The notes beneath the pieces were generated by a model. That model did no database searches and had not been told where the DNA came from. It saw only the letters and a list, made by a program, of their open reading frames with translations. DNA of 64,000 nt from Lysobacter sp. BMK333-48F3 (lineage in GTDB: Bacteria; Pseudomonadota; Gammaproteobacteria; Xanthomonadales; Xanthomonadaceae). The stretch lies in the NCBI RefSeq assembly GCF_019733395.1, contig NZ_JAIHOO010000001.1:930001-994000 (forward strand). Reading direction: 5' to 3'. The position numbers and the translations under genes are program-made. Positions 50,060-59,222 of this stretch are shown piece after piece; the stretch's first letter is position 1, and every line of letters starts with the position of its first letter.

Positions 50060-51250
50060 ATGAGCGCGGTGGCGTCGCCGGTCCGGTCTCTGTATGCCTA
50101 CCCCTGGGACGTGGCGGCGCGCGGTGCGCGCGAATTCGCCTCGCAGGTGCGCGAGTTCGGCCTGGACGGCGTGACCCTGGCGCTGAGCTACCACGCCGGC
50201 AAATTCGTCAGCCCGCACCATCCGGGCCGGCGCGTGGTCTTTCCCGAGGACGGCGCCACCTACTTCGCCCCCGACCCGCACGGCTACGGCGAGATCGCGC
50301 CGTTCGCCCACTCCGACCCGGCCCTGCTGCGGATCGCCGCCGACCTCGCCGAGGACGGCCGCATCGCGGTGCGCGCCTGGACCGTGCTGCTGCACAACAG
50401 CCGGCTCGGCGAACGCCACCCGCGCCACGTCGCCCGCAATGCCTGGGGCGACCCGTACGTGTACAGCCTGTGCCCGTCTTCGCCGGCGGTGTTCGACTAT
50501 GCGGTCGCGCTGTCGGCCGACGTCGCCCGGCAACCGGTGCGCGGGCTGGTGCTGGAAACGCCGAACTGGCTGCCGTACGCGCACGGCTACCACCATGAGT
50601 TCGCCCAGGTGCGCGGCAACCTGTGGCTGGATACCTTGCTCGGGCTGTGCTTCTGCGCCGATTGCCGGCGCCTGGCGATCGCCGCCGACCTCGACGCCGA
50701 CGCGCTGGCCGCGCGCGTGCGCCTGCGCGTCGACGCCTATCTCGGCGCGCCGATCGACGCCAGCCCCGACCAGGCGGCCAGTTGGCTGATGGCCGACCTG
50801 CTCGACATGCCGCAGTTGGCGGCCTACCTGAAACTGCGCCAGCGCCGGGTCGCCGAACTGGTCGCGGCGATCCGCGCCGAGGTGCCGCGCGATCGCGAAG
50901 TCGTGGTCATTCCGACCGTGCAACGGCCGACTGCCTCCGCCTGGCTGGAAGGCAGCCAACTGGCCGCGCTGGCCCAGGCCGCCGACGCGATCGAAGTGCC
51001 GCTGTACGAACCCAACGCCGCGCGCGTGGCCGCCGACGCCTTCGACACCGTGCAACGGGTCGGTGCGGCCGGACGCGTGCGCGCGATCCTGCGTCCCGGC
51101 CCGCCCGACCTCGGCGACGGCCACGAACTGGAGGCCGCGCTGCACGCGGTGAAGGCCGCCGGCATCGCCGATATATCCTTCTACAACTACGGCCTGCTGC
51201 GCCCCGACCGCCTGCGCGCGCTTGGCCGAACGTTGCGGCGGTGCGACTGA
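50060..51250 (+). CDS. Unknown protein, predicted TIM-barrel glycosidase-like
   Basis: 396 residues; an AAGGAA site precedes ATG 50060. I do not recognise a named family. No signal peptide. The N-terminus reads like a TIM-barrel sugar enzyme (YAYPWDVAARGAREFASQV, LDGVTLALSYHAGKFVSPHHP), with LVLETPNWLPYAHGYHHE and CFCADCRRLA, two Cys near a possible metal site, and a late strand ISFYNYGLLRPDRL. It is the first gene of the operon with SDR, deaminase, RpiR, aminoacylase and KDGal enzymes, 21 bp ahead of the SDR gene. A hydrolase or isomerase for an amino-acid-linked sugar is conceivable; this is speculation. Confidence 0.8.
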   Translation: MSAVASPVRSLYAYPWDVAARGAREFASQVREFGLDGVTLALSYHAGKFVSPHHPGRRVVFPEDGATYFAPDPHGYGEIAPFAHSDPALLRIAADLAEDGRIAVRAWTVLLHNSRLGERHPRHVARNAWGDPYVYSLCPSSPAVFDYAVALSADVARQPVRGLVLETPNWLPYAHGYHHEFAQVRGNLWLDTLLGLCFCADCRRLAIAADLDADALAARVRLRVDAYLGAPIDASPDQAASWLMADLLDMPQLAAYLKLRQRRVAELVAAIRAEVPRDREVVVIPTVQRPTASAWLEGSQLAALAQAADAIEVPLYEPNAARVAADAFDTVQRVGAAGRVRAILRPGPPDLGDGHELEAALHAVKAAGIADISFYNYGLLRPDRLRALGRTLRRCD

Positions 51251-51271
51251 GAACACAGGAATCGAACGCGC

Positions 51272-52057
51272 ATGAGCCTCCCTCCCCGCCCCCGCCTGAC
51301 CCTGATCACCGGTGCCGCCGGCGGCATCGGCCAGTCCCTGGTCACGCGCTTCGTCGCCGGCGGCGATCGGGTGCTCGCGCATGACCGCGACGGCGCCGCG
51401 CTGGCCGCGCTGGCCGCGCGTTTCGAACCCGAGCAGGTGCTGACCGCCGTGTCGGAGCTGTCCGACCTGGAGGCCTTGCGCGCCGCACTGGCGCCGGCCT
51501 TGCGGGCGCAGGGCGCGATCGGCGCGGTGATCGCCAACGCCGGCAGCGCCGAAAGCCTGAGCCTGGCCGACACCAGCGCCGATTCGTGGCGGCGCGACGT
51601 CGAGTACAACCTGCACGCCGGCTACAGCACGGTCGCCGCCGCACTGGAAGGGCTCAAGGCCAGCCGCGGCAACGTGGTGTTCATCGGCTCGGTCAACGGC
51701 CTGGCCGCGCTCGGCCATCCCGCCTACAGCGCGGCCAAGGCGGCGCTGATCAGCTACGCGCGCTCGATCGCGATCGAGTACGGCCGCTTCGGCGTGCGCG
51801 CCAACGTGGTCTGCCCCGGCACGGTCAAGACGCCGGCCTGGCAGGCGCGCGCCGACAAGCACCCGCAAGTGTTCGAAGACCTGCGCAAGTGGTATCCGCT
51901 GGGCGATTTCGCGACCCCGGAGGACGTCGCCGAGGCGGCCTGGTTCCTGGCCTCGGAACAGGCGCGGATGATCAGCGGCGCGGTGTTGCCGGTGGACGGC
52001 GGCCTGATGGCCGGCAACCGGCTGATGGCGGCGGAACTGACCCTCGAGCCCTACTGA
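51272..52057 (+). CDS. Short-chain dehydrogenase/reductase
   Basis: 261 residues. The NAD(P) motif is TGAAGGIG (residues 13-20), NAG lies in VIANAGSAES, and the catalytic set is Ser140, Tyr152 and Lys156 (YSAAK); the C-terminal VDGGLMAG is typical. The operon could need a sugar dehydrogenase (for example galactose or a hydroxy acid), since DgoK and DgoA downstream act on its later products. Substrate not determinable. The stop shares a base with the next start (TGATG). Confidence 0.92.
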   Translation: MSLPPRPRLTLITGAAGGIGQSLVTRFVAGGDRVLAHDRDGAALAALAARFEPEQVLTAVSELSDLEALRAALAPALRAQGAIGAVIANAGSAESLSLADTSADSWRRDVEYNLHAGYSTVAAALEGLKASRGNVVFIGSVNGLAALGHPAYSAAKAALISYARSIAIEYGRFGVRANVVCPGTVKTPAWQARADKHPQVFEDLRKWYPLGDFATPEDVAEAAWFLASEQARMISGAVLPVDGGLMAGNRLMAAELTLEPY

Positions 52058-53364
52058 TGAGCGACATCGCAGCGATGAACGACGCATTGCGCGGCCTGGA
52101 CGAACAATGGCTGCTGCCCGGCACCAAAGGCCTGGCGCTGCAGGCGCCGCTGCGCCAGAGCGCGCTGGCCGGACGCGGCCTCAACGTGCTCGACGGACGC
52201 CTGTCCTATCCGGTCGCGGTGCTGCGCGACTCGACCGTCGCCCACAACATCGCCTGGATGCGCGAGTTCGTCGAACGCGCCGGCGCGCTGCTCGCGCCGC
52301 ACGGCAAGACCACGATGAGCCCGCAGTTGTTCCGGGCCCAGCTCGACGCCGGCGCCTGGGCGATCACCCTGGCCACCGTGCCGCAGTTGCAGGTCGCTTA
52401 CCGCTTCGGAGTCCGCCGGGTGCTGCTGGCCAACCAGCCGGTGGCGAGCGCCGATATCGAAAGCCTGGCCGCGCTGCTGCGCGACGATCCCGGTTTCGAG
52501 GCCTGGGTGCTGGTCGATTCGTCCGCCGGCGCGCAGCGACTGCAACAAACCATGCAGTCGATCGCGCCGCTGCGCCGCCTGCCGGTGCTGGTCGAACTCG
52601 GCGCGGCGCAGGGCCGCACCGGCGCGCGCGGCGTCGACGCGGCGCTGGCGCTGGCGCGCGAAGTCGCCGCCGCGCCGCGACTGCGCCTGGCCGGCGTCGA
52701 AGGCTACGAAGGCCTGTGGGTCGGCGCCGACCGCGAGGCTGACCTGCGACGCGTCGACGCGCTGCTCGCGCAACTGGTCGAACTGACCCGCCGCTGCGAC
52801 GCGGAGCGGTTGTTCGACGGCGAAGAGATCCTGCTCAGCGCCGGCGGTTCGGCGTATTTCGACCGCGTCGCCGCGGCCTTCGCCGAACTGCGCGACAGCT
52901 CGCGGCCGTTGCGGCGGGTGCTGCGCTCGGGCTGCTACCTGACCTCCGACCATGGCTTCTATCACGGCCTGCAGCGGGAGATGCGCACCCGCCACGACGC
53001 CAGTTTCCGCCACGGCCTGCAGCCGGCGCTGGAGGTGTGGGCGATGGTGCAGTCGCGGCCGGAGCCGGAACTGGCCCTGCTGACCCTGGGCAAGCGCGAC
53101 GCCTCCTACGACATCGACCTGCCCAGGCCGCTGTGCTGGCACCGTCCCGGCGACGGCGCGCCGCGGCCGCTGCGCGAAGCGCGCATCGTCAAGATGAACG
53201 ACCAGCACGCCTATCTGGAACTGCCTCCCGACCACCCGCTGCAGGTCGGCGATCTGGTCGCCGCCGGCATTTCGCATCCCTGCACCACCTTCGACAAATG
53301 GTCGGTCCTGCTGACCGTCGACGACGGCTATCGCGTCACCGGCGCGATCAACACCTTCTTCTGA
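52057..53364 (+). CDS. PLP-dependent amino acid deaminase, D-threonine aldolase/D-serine dehydratase-like (fold III)
   Basis: 435 residues. Alanine-racemase-type barrel with the PLP lysine Lys84 in APHGKTTMSP and the zinc-binding pair of the eukaryotic-type D-serine dehydratases, His407 and Cys409 in ISHPCTTFDKW. Such enzymes deaminate D-serine, D-threonine and relatives to keto acids through an enamine. It would use D-amino acids freed by the D-aminoacylase of the same operon, and the enamine would be hydrolysed by RidA, encoded divergently. Substrate preference is inferred. Confidence 0.9.
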   Translation: MSDIAAMNDALRGLDEQWLLPGTKGLALQAPLRQSALAGRGLNVLDGRLSYPVAVLRDSTVAHNIAWMREFVERAGALLAPHGKTTMSPQLFRAQLDAGAWAITLATVPQLQVAYRFGVRRVLLANQPVASADIESLAALLRDDPGFEAWVLVDSSAGAQRLQQTMQSIAPLRRLPVLVELGAAQGRTGARGVDAALALAREVAAAPRLRLAGVEGYEGLWVGADREADLRRVDALLAQLVELTRRCDAERLFDGEEILLSAGGSAYFDRVAAAFAELRDSSRPLRRVLRSGCYLTSDHGFYHGLQREMRTRHDASFRHGLQPALEVWAMVQSRPEPELALLTLGKRDASYDIDLPRPLCWHRPGDGAPRPLREARIVKMNDQHAYLELPPDHPLQVGDLVAAGISHPCTTFDKWSVLLTVDDGYRVTGAINTFF

Positions 53365-53392
53365 TCGACAACTTCTTCTGAGGAGCGCGCGC

Positions 53393-54250
53393 GTGTCCGA
53401 CAACCTGATTCCGGCGATCCGCGACGCGCTCGGCCAGCTGCGTCCGGCCGAACGCAAGGTCGGCGAGGTGGTGCTGGCCGACCTGGACTTCGCCATCCAC
53501 GCCAGCATCGGCGCGCTGGCCGCGCGCGCCGGCGTGTCCGAGCCCAGCGTGACCCGCTTCTGCCGCGCGGTCGGCTGCGACGGCCTGCGCCAGTTCAAGG
53601 TCCGCCTGGCCCACAGCCTGGCCGCCGGTGTGCCCTACCAGGCGGTGACCATCGACAAGGACGACGACGCCGCGACCCTGGTGCACAAGGTCTGCGACAG
53701 CATCTCCGCGGCGCTGCAGGACGTGCGCGAACGCACCGATCCGGCCGCGCTCGACGCCGCCGCGGCGCTGATCGCCGGCGCGCGGCGGGTCTGTTGCATC
53801 GGCGTGGGCTCGGGTTCGGGGGTGGTCGCGCAGGACGCCTTCCTGCGCTTCGTGCGCCTGGACATCGCCGCCAGCGCGCACAGCGACGGCCACTTGCAGC
53901 GGCTGGCCGCGGGCATGCTCGATCCCGGCGACGTGCTGTTCGCGATCTCGCTGTCCGGACGCAGCGCCGAGATCAACGACAGCGTGCGCATCGCCAAGGA
54001 GCATGGCGCCCAGGTCATCGCCCTGACCCAGGCCGGCACCCCGCTGGGCTGGGACGCGCACGTGCCCTTGCTGCTGCCGCCGTCGAGCGCGGCCACCCAG
54101 TACTCGCCCGGCGTGTCGCGGCTGATGCAGTTGGCGGTGGTCGACATGCTGGCGATCGCGGTCGCCCTGCGCCAGCAACCGGCGGTGCTGGAGAAGGCAC
54201 GCCGGGCCAAGGCCGAACTGGAACGCCTGCAGGCGCAAAGCCGGGCATGA
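53393..54250 (+). CDS. RpiR/HexR-type transcriptional regulator with SIS domain
   Basis: 285 residues from GTG 53393, with GAGGAG 8-10 nt upstream. HTH_6 region: LAARAGVSEPSVTRFCRAVGCDGLRQFK, very similar in layout to HexR. SIS domain (about 125-260): CCIGVGSGSGVVAQDAFLRF and LFAISLSGRSAEINDSVRIAK, with the phospho-sugar-binding Ser/Thr stretch. HexR senses KDPG; this one may sense KDPGal, a product of DgoK in the same operon. The palindromes at 45419 and 49957 are candidate sites. Confidence 0.92.
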   Translation: MSDNLIPAIRDALGQLRPAERKVGEVVLADLDFAIHASIGALAARAGVSEPSVTRFCRAVGCDGLRQFKVRLAHSLAAGVPYQAVTIDKDDDAATLVHKVCDSISAALQDVRERTDPAALDAAAALIAGARRVCCIGVGSGSGVVAQDAFLRFVRLDIAASAHSDGHLQRLAAGMLDPGDVLFAISLSGRSAEINDSVRIAKEHGAQVIALTQAGTPLGWDAHVPLLLPPSSAATQYSPGVSRLMQLAVVDMLAIAVALRQQPAVLEKARRAKAELERLQAQSRA

Positions 54251-55710
54251 ACCCGACGCGCGAATACGACCTGGTCGTCGCCGACGCCCGGATCTACGAC
54301 GGCAGCGGCGGCCCGGCCTGGCGCGGCGACGTCGCCGTCGCCGGCGGGGCCATCGCCGCGATCGGCGCGCCGCGCACGTTGCGCGGACGCGAGATCGAGG
54401 ACGCCCGAGGCCTGGCGTTGGCGCCGGGCTTCATCGACGTGCACACCCACGACGACCGCGCCGTGCTCGACGACCCGGGCCTGTTCAACAAGCTCAGCCA
54501 GGGCGTGACCACGGTGATCGCCGGCAACTGCGGCATCAGCCTGGCGCCGTGGCGGGCCGAGCGCGAACCGCCGGCGCCGCTGTCGCTGATCGGCGCGCGC
54601 AAGGATTTCCGTTTCGAACGCTTCGCCGACTACCTCGATGCGGTCGACGCGGCGCGGCCGGCGGTCAATGTCGCGGCCCTGGTCGGCCACACCACCCTGC
54701 GCGTCGCCGAGGTCGCCGACCTGTCGCGGCCGGCCGATGCCGAAGAAATCGAGCGCATGCGCGCGCGCCTGAGCGAGGCGCTCGACGCCGGCGCGATCGG
54801 ATTTTCCAGCGGCCTGTTCTACAAGCCCAGCCAGGCCGCGCCGAACAGCGAGGTGATCGCGCTCGCCGCGGACAGCGGCGCGCGCGGCGGCATCTACGCG
54901 TCCCACATCCGCGACGAATACGACGGCGTGCTCGACGCGCTCGACGAAGCCATCGACGCCGGCGTCGCAGCGCGCACGCCGGTGGTGCTGTCGCACCACA
55001 AATGCGCCGGGCCGGCCAATTGGGGCCGCAGCGTCGAGACCCTGGCGCGGATCGATCGGCGCCGGCGCTCGCATTGGGTCGGGCTCGACGCCTATCCCTA
55101 TACCGCCGGATCGACCGTGCTCGACCCGGACTACGTCGACGGCGTCATCCGGATCCTGGTCAGCTGGTCGCAGCCGCATCCCGAACAGGCTGGGCGCGAT
55201 CTGGCCGACATCGCCGCCGACTGGGGCGTGGATCAGAAACAGGCCGCACGTCGGCTGCATCCGGCCGGCGCGGTGTACTTCCAGATGCGCGAGGACGACG
55301 TGCGCCGGGTGCTCGGCCACGACCGCACCATGATCGGCTCCGACGGCCTGCCGCACGACGCGCATCCGCATCCGCGCCTATGGGGCGCGTTCCCGCGCGT
55401 GCTCGGCCACTACTGCCGCGACGAGGGACTGTTCACTCTCGCCGAAGCGGTGCGGCGCATGACCTCGTTGTCGGCCGACAGCTTCGGCCTCAAACGCCGC
55501 GGCCGGATCGCGCCGGGGCTGGCCGCCGACCTGGTCCTGTTCGATCCGGCCACCGTCGCCGACCGCGCCAGCTATGCCGAGCCGCGGCAGCCGGCGGCCG
55601 GCATTCGCGCGGTCTGGGTCGCCGGCGCTTGCGCGCTGCGCGACGCCCGCGCCACCGGCGAACGACGCGGCCGCGCATTGCGGCGCGAGGAGGAAAGACA
55701 TGGCCGCTGA
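54247..55710 (+). CDS. N-acyl-D-amino acid deacylase (D-aminoacylase)
   Basis: 487 residues, amidohydrolase superfamily. Metal-binding His66 and His68 (DVHTHDDR), Cys95 in AGNCGIS, the middle VVLSHHKCAGP and the late Asp in IGSDGLPHD match D-aminoacylases. It hydrolyses N-acyl D-amino acids to D-amino acids and a carboxylate. The start overlaps the RpiR stop by 4 bp. No signal peptide, so cytoplasmic. Together with the PLP enzyme it forms a D-amino acid route. Confidence 0.93.
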   Translation: MNPTREYDLVVADARIYDGSGGPAWRGDVAVAGGAIAAIGAPRTLRGREIEDARGLALAPGFIDVHTHDDRAVLDDPGLFNKLSQGVTTVIAGNCGISLAPWRAEREPPAPLSLIGARKDFRFERFADYLDAVDAARPAVNVAALVGHTTLRVAEVADLSRPADAEEIERMRARLSEALDAGAIGFSSGLFYKPSQAAPNSEVIALAADSGARGGIYASHIRDEYDGVLDALDEAIDAGVAARTPVVLSHHKCAGPANWGRSVETLARIDRRRRSHWVGLDAYPYTAGSTVLDPDYVDGVIRILVSWSQPHPEQAGRDLADIAADWGVDQKQAARRLHPAGAVYFQMREDDVRRVLGHDRTMIGSDGLPHDAHPHPRLWGAFPRVLGHYCRDEGLFTLAEAVRRMTSLSADSFGLKRRGRIAPGLAADLVLFDPATVADRASYAEPRQPAAGIRAVWVAGACALRDARATGERRGRALRREEERHGR

Positions 55711-56629
55711 TCCCACCGCCATTTCGCCCGGCGCGGTCGCCCTGGTCGGGGTCGACTGGGGCTCGACCCACCTGCGCGTGCACGCCTTCGACGAACTCGG
55801 CGGAGTGATCGCCACCCGCTCCAGCGCGCACGGCATGGCCGGCCTCGGTTCGCCGGACGCCTTCGCCGCGGCGCTGGAGGAGTTGCTCGGCGCCGATCTC
55901 GACGACGGCACCGCGCCGATCCTGCTGGCCGGCATGGTCGGCGCGCGCAACGGCTGGCAGGAGGCGCCCTACGCGGCGCTTCCGGCCGATGCGCCGACGC
56001 TGGCCGCGGGCTTGCAGCCGCTGGCGTTCCGCGGCCGGCGCGCGGCGATCGTGCCGGGGGTCAGCGGCGACAGCGACGGCTTCGCCGATGTGATGCGCGG
56101 CGAAGAAACCCAGGCGCTCGGCGTGCCGCCCGGAACCCGCCGCGTGGTCGCCCCGGGCACCCACAGCAAATGGGTCGGCCTCGACCGCGGCGCGGTAACC
56201 GACTTCGCCACCTATCCGACCGGCGAGCTCTACGCCTTGTTGTTGAATCAGAGCCTGATCGGCCGCGGGCTGCCCGTGCAAGCCTGGTCGGAACGCGGGT
56301 TCGTCAGAGGCCTGGACACCGCGCGCGAGCGTCCGGACTGGCTGCATCAGCTGTTCGGCGTGCGTGCGCGCCATGTCCGCGACGCGACCCCGGCGGACGA
56401 ATTGCCTGCGTTCCTGTCCGGCCTGCTGATCGGCTACGAATGCCTGGCCGCGAGCGCCGGCCGCGACGCCGCCGCCGACGGCGAGATCGCGGTGATCGGC
56501 GGCGCGCGCCTGGCCGCCGCCTATGCCCTGGCGCTGCGCCGCTACGGCCGGGCGCATTACATCATCGAAGGCGACACCGCGTTCTGCCACGGCCTATGGC
56601 GCATCGCGAAGGCGGCGCGAATCGTATGA
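55700..56629 (+). CDS. dgoK: 2-dehydro-3-deoxygalactonokinase
   Basis: 309 residues. The phosphate-1 motif VDWGSTHLRVHAFD at the N-terminus and THSKWV, FATYPTGELYALL in the middle are typical of DgoK. It phosphorylates 2-keto-3-deoxygalactonate to KDPGal, a step of D-galactonate breakdown. It overlaps the aminoacylase gene by 11 bp, which shows the two functions are under one transcript. An AGGAAAG site precedes ATG 55700. Confidence 0.93.
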   Translation: MAADPTAISPGAVALVGVDWGSTHLRVHAFDELGGVIATRSSAHGMAGLGSPDAFAAALEELLGADLDDGTAPILLAGMVGARNGWQEAPYAALPADAPTLAAGLQPLAFRGRRAAIVPGVSGDSDGFADVMRGEETQALGVPPGTRRVVAPGTHSKWVGLDRGAVTDFATYPTGELYALLLNQSLIGRGLPVQAWSERGFVRGLDTARERPDWLHQLFGVRARHVRDATPADELPAFLSGLLIGYECLAASAGRDAAADGEIAVIGGARLAAAYALALRRYGRAHYIIEGDTAFCHGLWRIAKAARIV

Positions 56630-57300
56630 ACCTCGACCTGCGAACCTCGTCGCTGCCGCCCCTGCGTACCTGGCTGGAGCACTCGCCGTTCGTGGCGATC
56701 CTGCGCGGCATCACGCCCGAGGAGGCGCTCGATGTCGGCGCCGCGCTGGTCGGCGCCGGCTGGCGCCTGATCGAAGTGCCGTTGAACTCGCCCGGCGCCT
56801 TCGACAGCATCGCCCGGCTGCAGCGCCGCTACGGCGATGAAATCCTGCTCGGCGCCGGCACCGTGCGTCGTACGCAGGAGGTCGACGAGCTGGCGCGCGT
56901 CGGCGCGCGGCTGATGGTCTGTCCGCACACCGATCCGACGCTGATCCGCTACGCCAAGCGCCTGGGCCTGCTGGCCCTGCCGGGCGCCGCCACACCCAGC
57001 GAATGCCTGACCGCGCTCGACGCCGGCGCCGACGCGCTCAAGCTGTTCCCGGCCGACGCGCTGGGCCCGGCCATGCTCGCCGCCTCGCGCGCGGTGCTGC
57101 CGGCGGATACCGCGGTGCTGCCGGTCGGCGGCATCCACATCGACTTGCTCGCGATCTGGCGCAAGGCCGGCGCGACCGGTTTCGGCATCGGCGGCACCTT
57201 GTACCGCCCCGGCCGCAGCGCCGCCCAGGTCGCCCAGATCGCGCGCGGTTTCAACCAGGCCTGGCGCGAGACCGAAGCCGCGCGGCGCGCGCCGCGCTGA
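56626..57300 (+). CDS. dgoA: 2-dehydro-3-deoxy-6-phosphogalactonate aldolase
   Basis: 224 residues, class I aldolase barrel. Catalytic Glu50 (LIEVPLNSP) and Schiff-base Lys139 (ALKLFPADALGP). The PLNSP sequence is characteristic of KDPGal rather than KDPG aldolases. It splits KDPGal to pyruvate and glyceraldehyde 3-phosphate. It overlaps dgoK by 4 bp (ATGA). The upstream enzymes of the De Ley-Doudoroff route (lactonase, galactonate dehydratase DgoD) are not in this window. Confidence 0.94.
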   Translation: MNLDLRTSSLPPLRTWLEHSPFVAILRGITPEEALDVGAALVGAGWRLIEVPLNSPGAFDSIARLQRRYGDEILLGAGTVRRTQEVDELARVGARLMVCPHTDPTLIRYAKRLGLLALPGAATPSECLTALDAGADALKLFPADALGPAMLAASRAVLPADTAVLPVGGIHIDLLAIWRKAGATGFGIGGTLYRPGRSAAQVAQIARGFNQAWRETEAARRAPR

Positions 57301-57335
57301 CCTCATCCCCCACCGTTACGCCGGAGCCTGCACGC

Positions 57336-59222
57336 ATGCCGTCGATGTCCGTTTCGCGCTCTCTCGCCGCAGCCCTGCTCGGGCTGGCCCTCGCCCTGCC
57401 GGCCCAGGCCGCGGCCGCACCGCGCTTCGCCATCGACGGCGACCGCTTCCTGCTCGACGGCAAGCCGCACCTGATCCGCTCCGGCGAACTGCACTATCCG
57501 CGCATCCCGCGCGCGTTCTGGCGCGAACGCCTGCGCCAGGCCAAGGCGATGGGCCTGAACACCGTCACCACCTACGTGTTCTGGAACCTGCACGAACCCG
57601 AGCCCGGCCGGTTCGACTTCAGCGGCGATCTGGACATCGCCGCGTTCGTGCGCACCGCCGCCGAAGAAGGCCTGGACGTGATCGTCCGTCCGGGCCCCTA
57701 TATCTGCACCGAGCTCGACTTCGGCGGCTATCCGGCCTGGCTGCTGCGCACGCCCGGACTGCGCGTGCGCAGCATGGACCCGCGCTACCTCGCCGCGGGC
57801 GAGCGCTACCTGCGCCGCGTGCACCAGGAACTCGGCCCGCTGCTGAGCACGCGCGGCGGCCCGATCCTGATGATGCAGGTCGAGAACGAGTACGGCTCCT
57901 ACGGCCGCGACCGCGACTACATGGCCACCGCCAAGCGGCAGATGATCGAGGCCGGGTTCGACCTGCCGCTGTTCACCTCCGACGGCGCCGGCCCGCACTA
58001 CTTCGAGGGCGGCCCGCTGCCCGGGGTCACCGCGGTGATCAACTTCGACGGCGACGTCGCCGATGCCGAAGCCTCGTTCGCCCATCTCAAGGCCTTCCGT
58101 CCCGACGGCCCACGCATGGTCGGCGAGTACTGGGCCGGCTGGTTCGACCACTGGGGCGAGCAGCACCACACCACGCCGCCGGAACGCGCCGCGCGCACCG
58201 TCGGCTGGTTCCTCGAGCGCGACATCTCCTTCAACCTGTACATGTTCCACGGCGGCACCAGCTTCGGCTGGATGGCCGGCGCGAACTACAGCCGCGACAT
58301 GCCCTATCAGCCCGACACCACCAGCTACGACTACGACGCGCCGGTCGACGAGGCGGGCCGGCCGACGCCTAAGTACCACGCCCTGCGCGAAGTCATCGGC
58401 CGCCATCTGCCGGCCGGCGAAACCCTGCCGCCGCTGCCGGCGCCGGCCGCGACGACCGTCGCGGTGCCGCGTTTCGCCCTGAGCGAATCGGTGTCGCTGT
58501 GGGACGCGTTGCCGGCGCTGAGCCGGCCGGTATCGGCGCAGCTGCCGCGCACGATGGAAGACCTGCAGCAGAACTACGGCTTCGTGCTCTACCGCAACAC
58601 CGTGCCGGCCGGCGCGCAGGGCAAGCTCAGCGTCGACGAAGTGCGCGACTATGCCAACGTGTTCGCCGACGGCAAGCCCGTGGGCACGCTGGACCGGCGT
58701 TTCGGCGAACGCGAGCTCGAAGCCGGCCTGAAGCCGCAGCAGCGGCTCGACCTGTTGGTCGAGAACATGGGCCGGATCAACTTCGGCACCCGCCTGGACG
58801 AGGAACGCAAGGGCATCACCCGTTCGGTCGCGGTCGGCGGCCGCGCGCTGTACGACTGGAACCACTACCCGCTGCCGCTCAGCGACCTGTCCGGCCTGCG
58901 CTACGCCAAGACCGGCGCCGGCGCGCCGGCCGGCCCGCGCTTCTGGCGCGGCGGCTTCCAGCTCGAGCGCGTCGGCAGCACCTTCCTCGACACCCGCGGC
59001 TGGGGCAAGGGCCACGTCTGGGTCAACGGCCATCACCTCGGCCGCTACTGGAAGATCGGCCCGCAGCAGACCTTGTTCGTGCCCGCGCCGTGGCTGCGCC
59101 CGGGCCGCAACGAGGTGGTGGTGTTCGAAGTCGAAGGCGGCGCCGGCGCGCGCAGCCTGCAGGGGCTGACCGATCCGGTGTACGCGACCGATCCGGATGG
59201 GTTGAAGCCGGTCAGGCGTTGA
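57336..59222 (+). CDS. Secreted GH35 beta-galactosidase
   Basis: 628 residues from ATG 57336 (a second ATG three codons on is also possible). Signal peptide ending at about AAA-APRF, residue 28. GH35 catalytic domain: acid/base Glu185 in QVENEYGSYG and nucleophile Glu264 in MVGEYWAGWFDHWG, with GGTSFGWMAGANYS. C-terminal beta-sandwich modules follow (GFVLYRNTVPAG, GKGHVWVNGHHLGRYW). It removes terminal beta-galactose from oligosaccharides in the periplasm. It is 35 bp after dgoA, which completes a galactoside-to-KDPGal set. Confidence 0.95.
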   Translation: MPSMSVSRSLAAALLGLALALPAQAAAAPRFAIDGDRFLLDGKPHLIRSGELHYPRIPRAFWRERLRQAKAMGLNTVTTYVFWNLHEPEPGRFDFSGDLDIAAFVRTAAEEGLDVIVRPGPYICTELDFGGYPAWLLRTPGLRVRSMDPRYLAAGERYLRRVHQELGPLLSTRGGPILMMQVENEYGSYGRDRDYMATAKRQMIEAGFDLPLFTSDGAGPHYFEGGPLPGVTAVINFDGDVADAEASFAHLKAFRPDGPRMVGEYWAGWFDHWGEQHHTTPPERAARTVGWFLERDISFNLYMFHGGTSFGWMAGANYSRDMPYQPDTTSYDYDAPVDEAGRPTPKYHALREVIGRHLPAGETLPPLPAPAATTVAVPRFALSESVSLWDALPALSRPVSAQLPRTMEDLQQNYGFVLYRNTVPAGAQGKLSVDEVRDYANVFADGKPVGTLDRRFGERELEAGLKPQQRLDLLVENMGRINFGTRLDEERKGITRSVAVGGRALYDWNHYPLPLSDLSGLRYAKTGAGAPAGPRFWRGGFQLERVGSTFLDTRGWGKGHVWVNGHHLGRYWKIGPQQTLFVPAPWLRPGRNEVVVFEVEGGAGARSLQGLTDPVYATDPDGLKPVRR

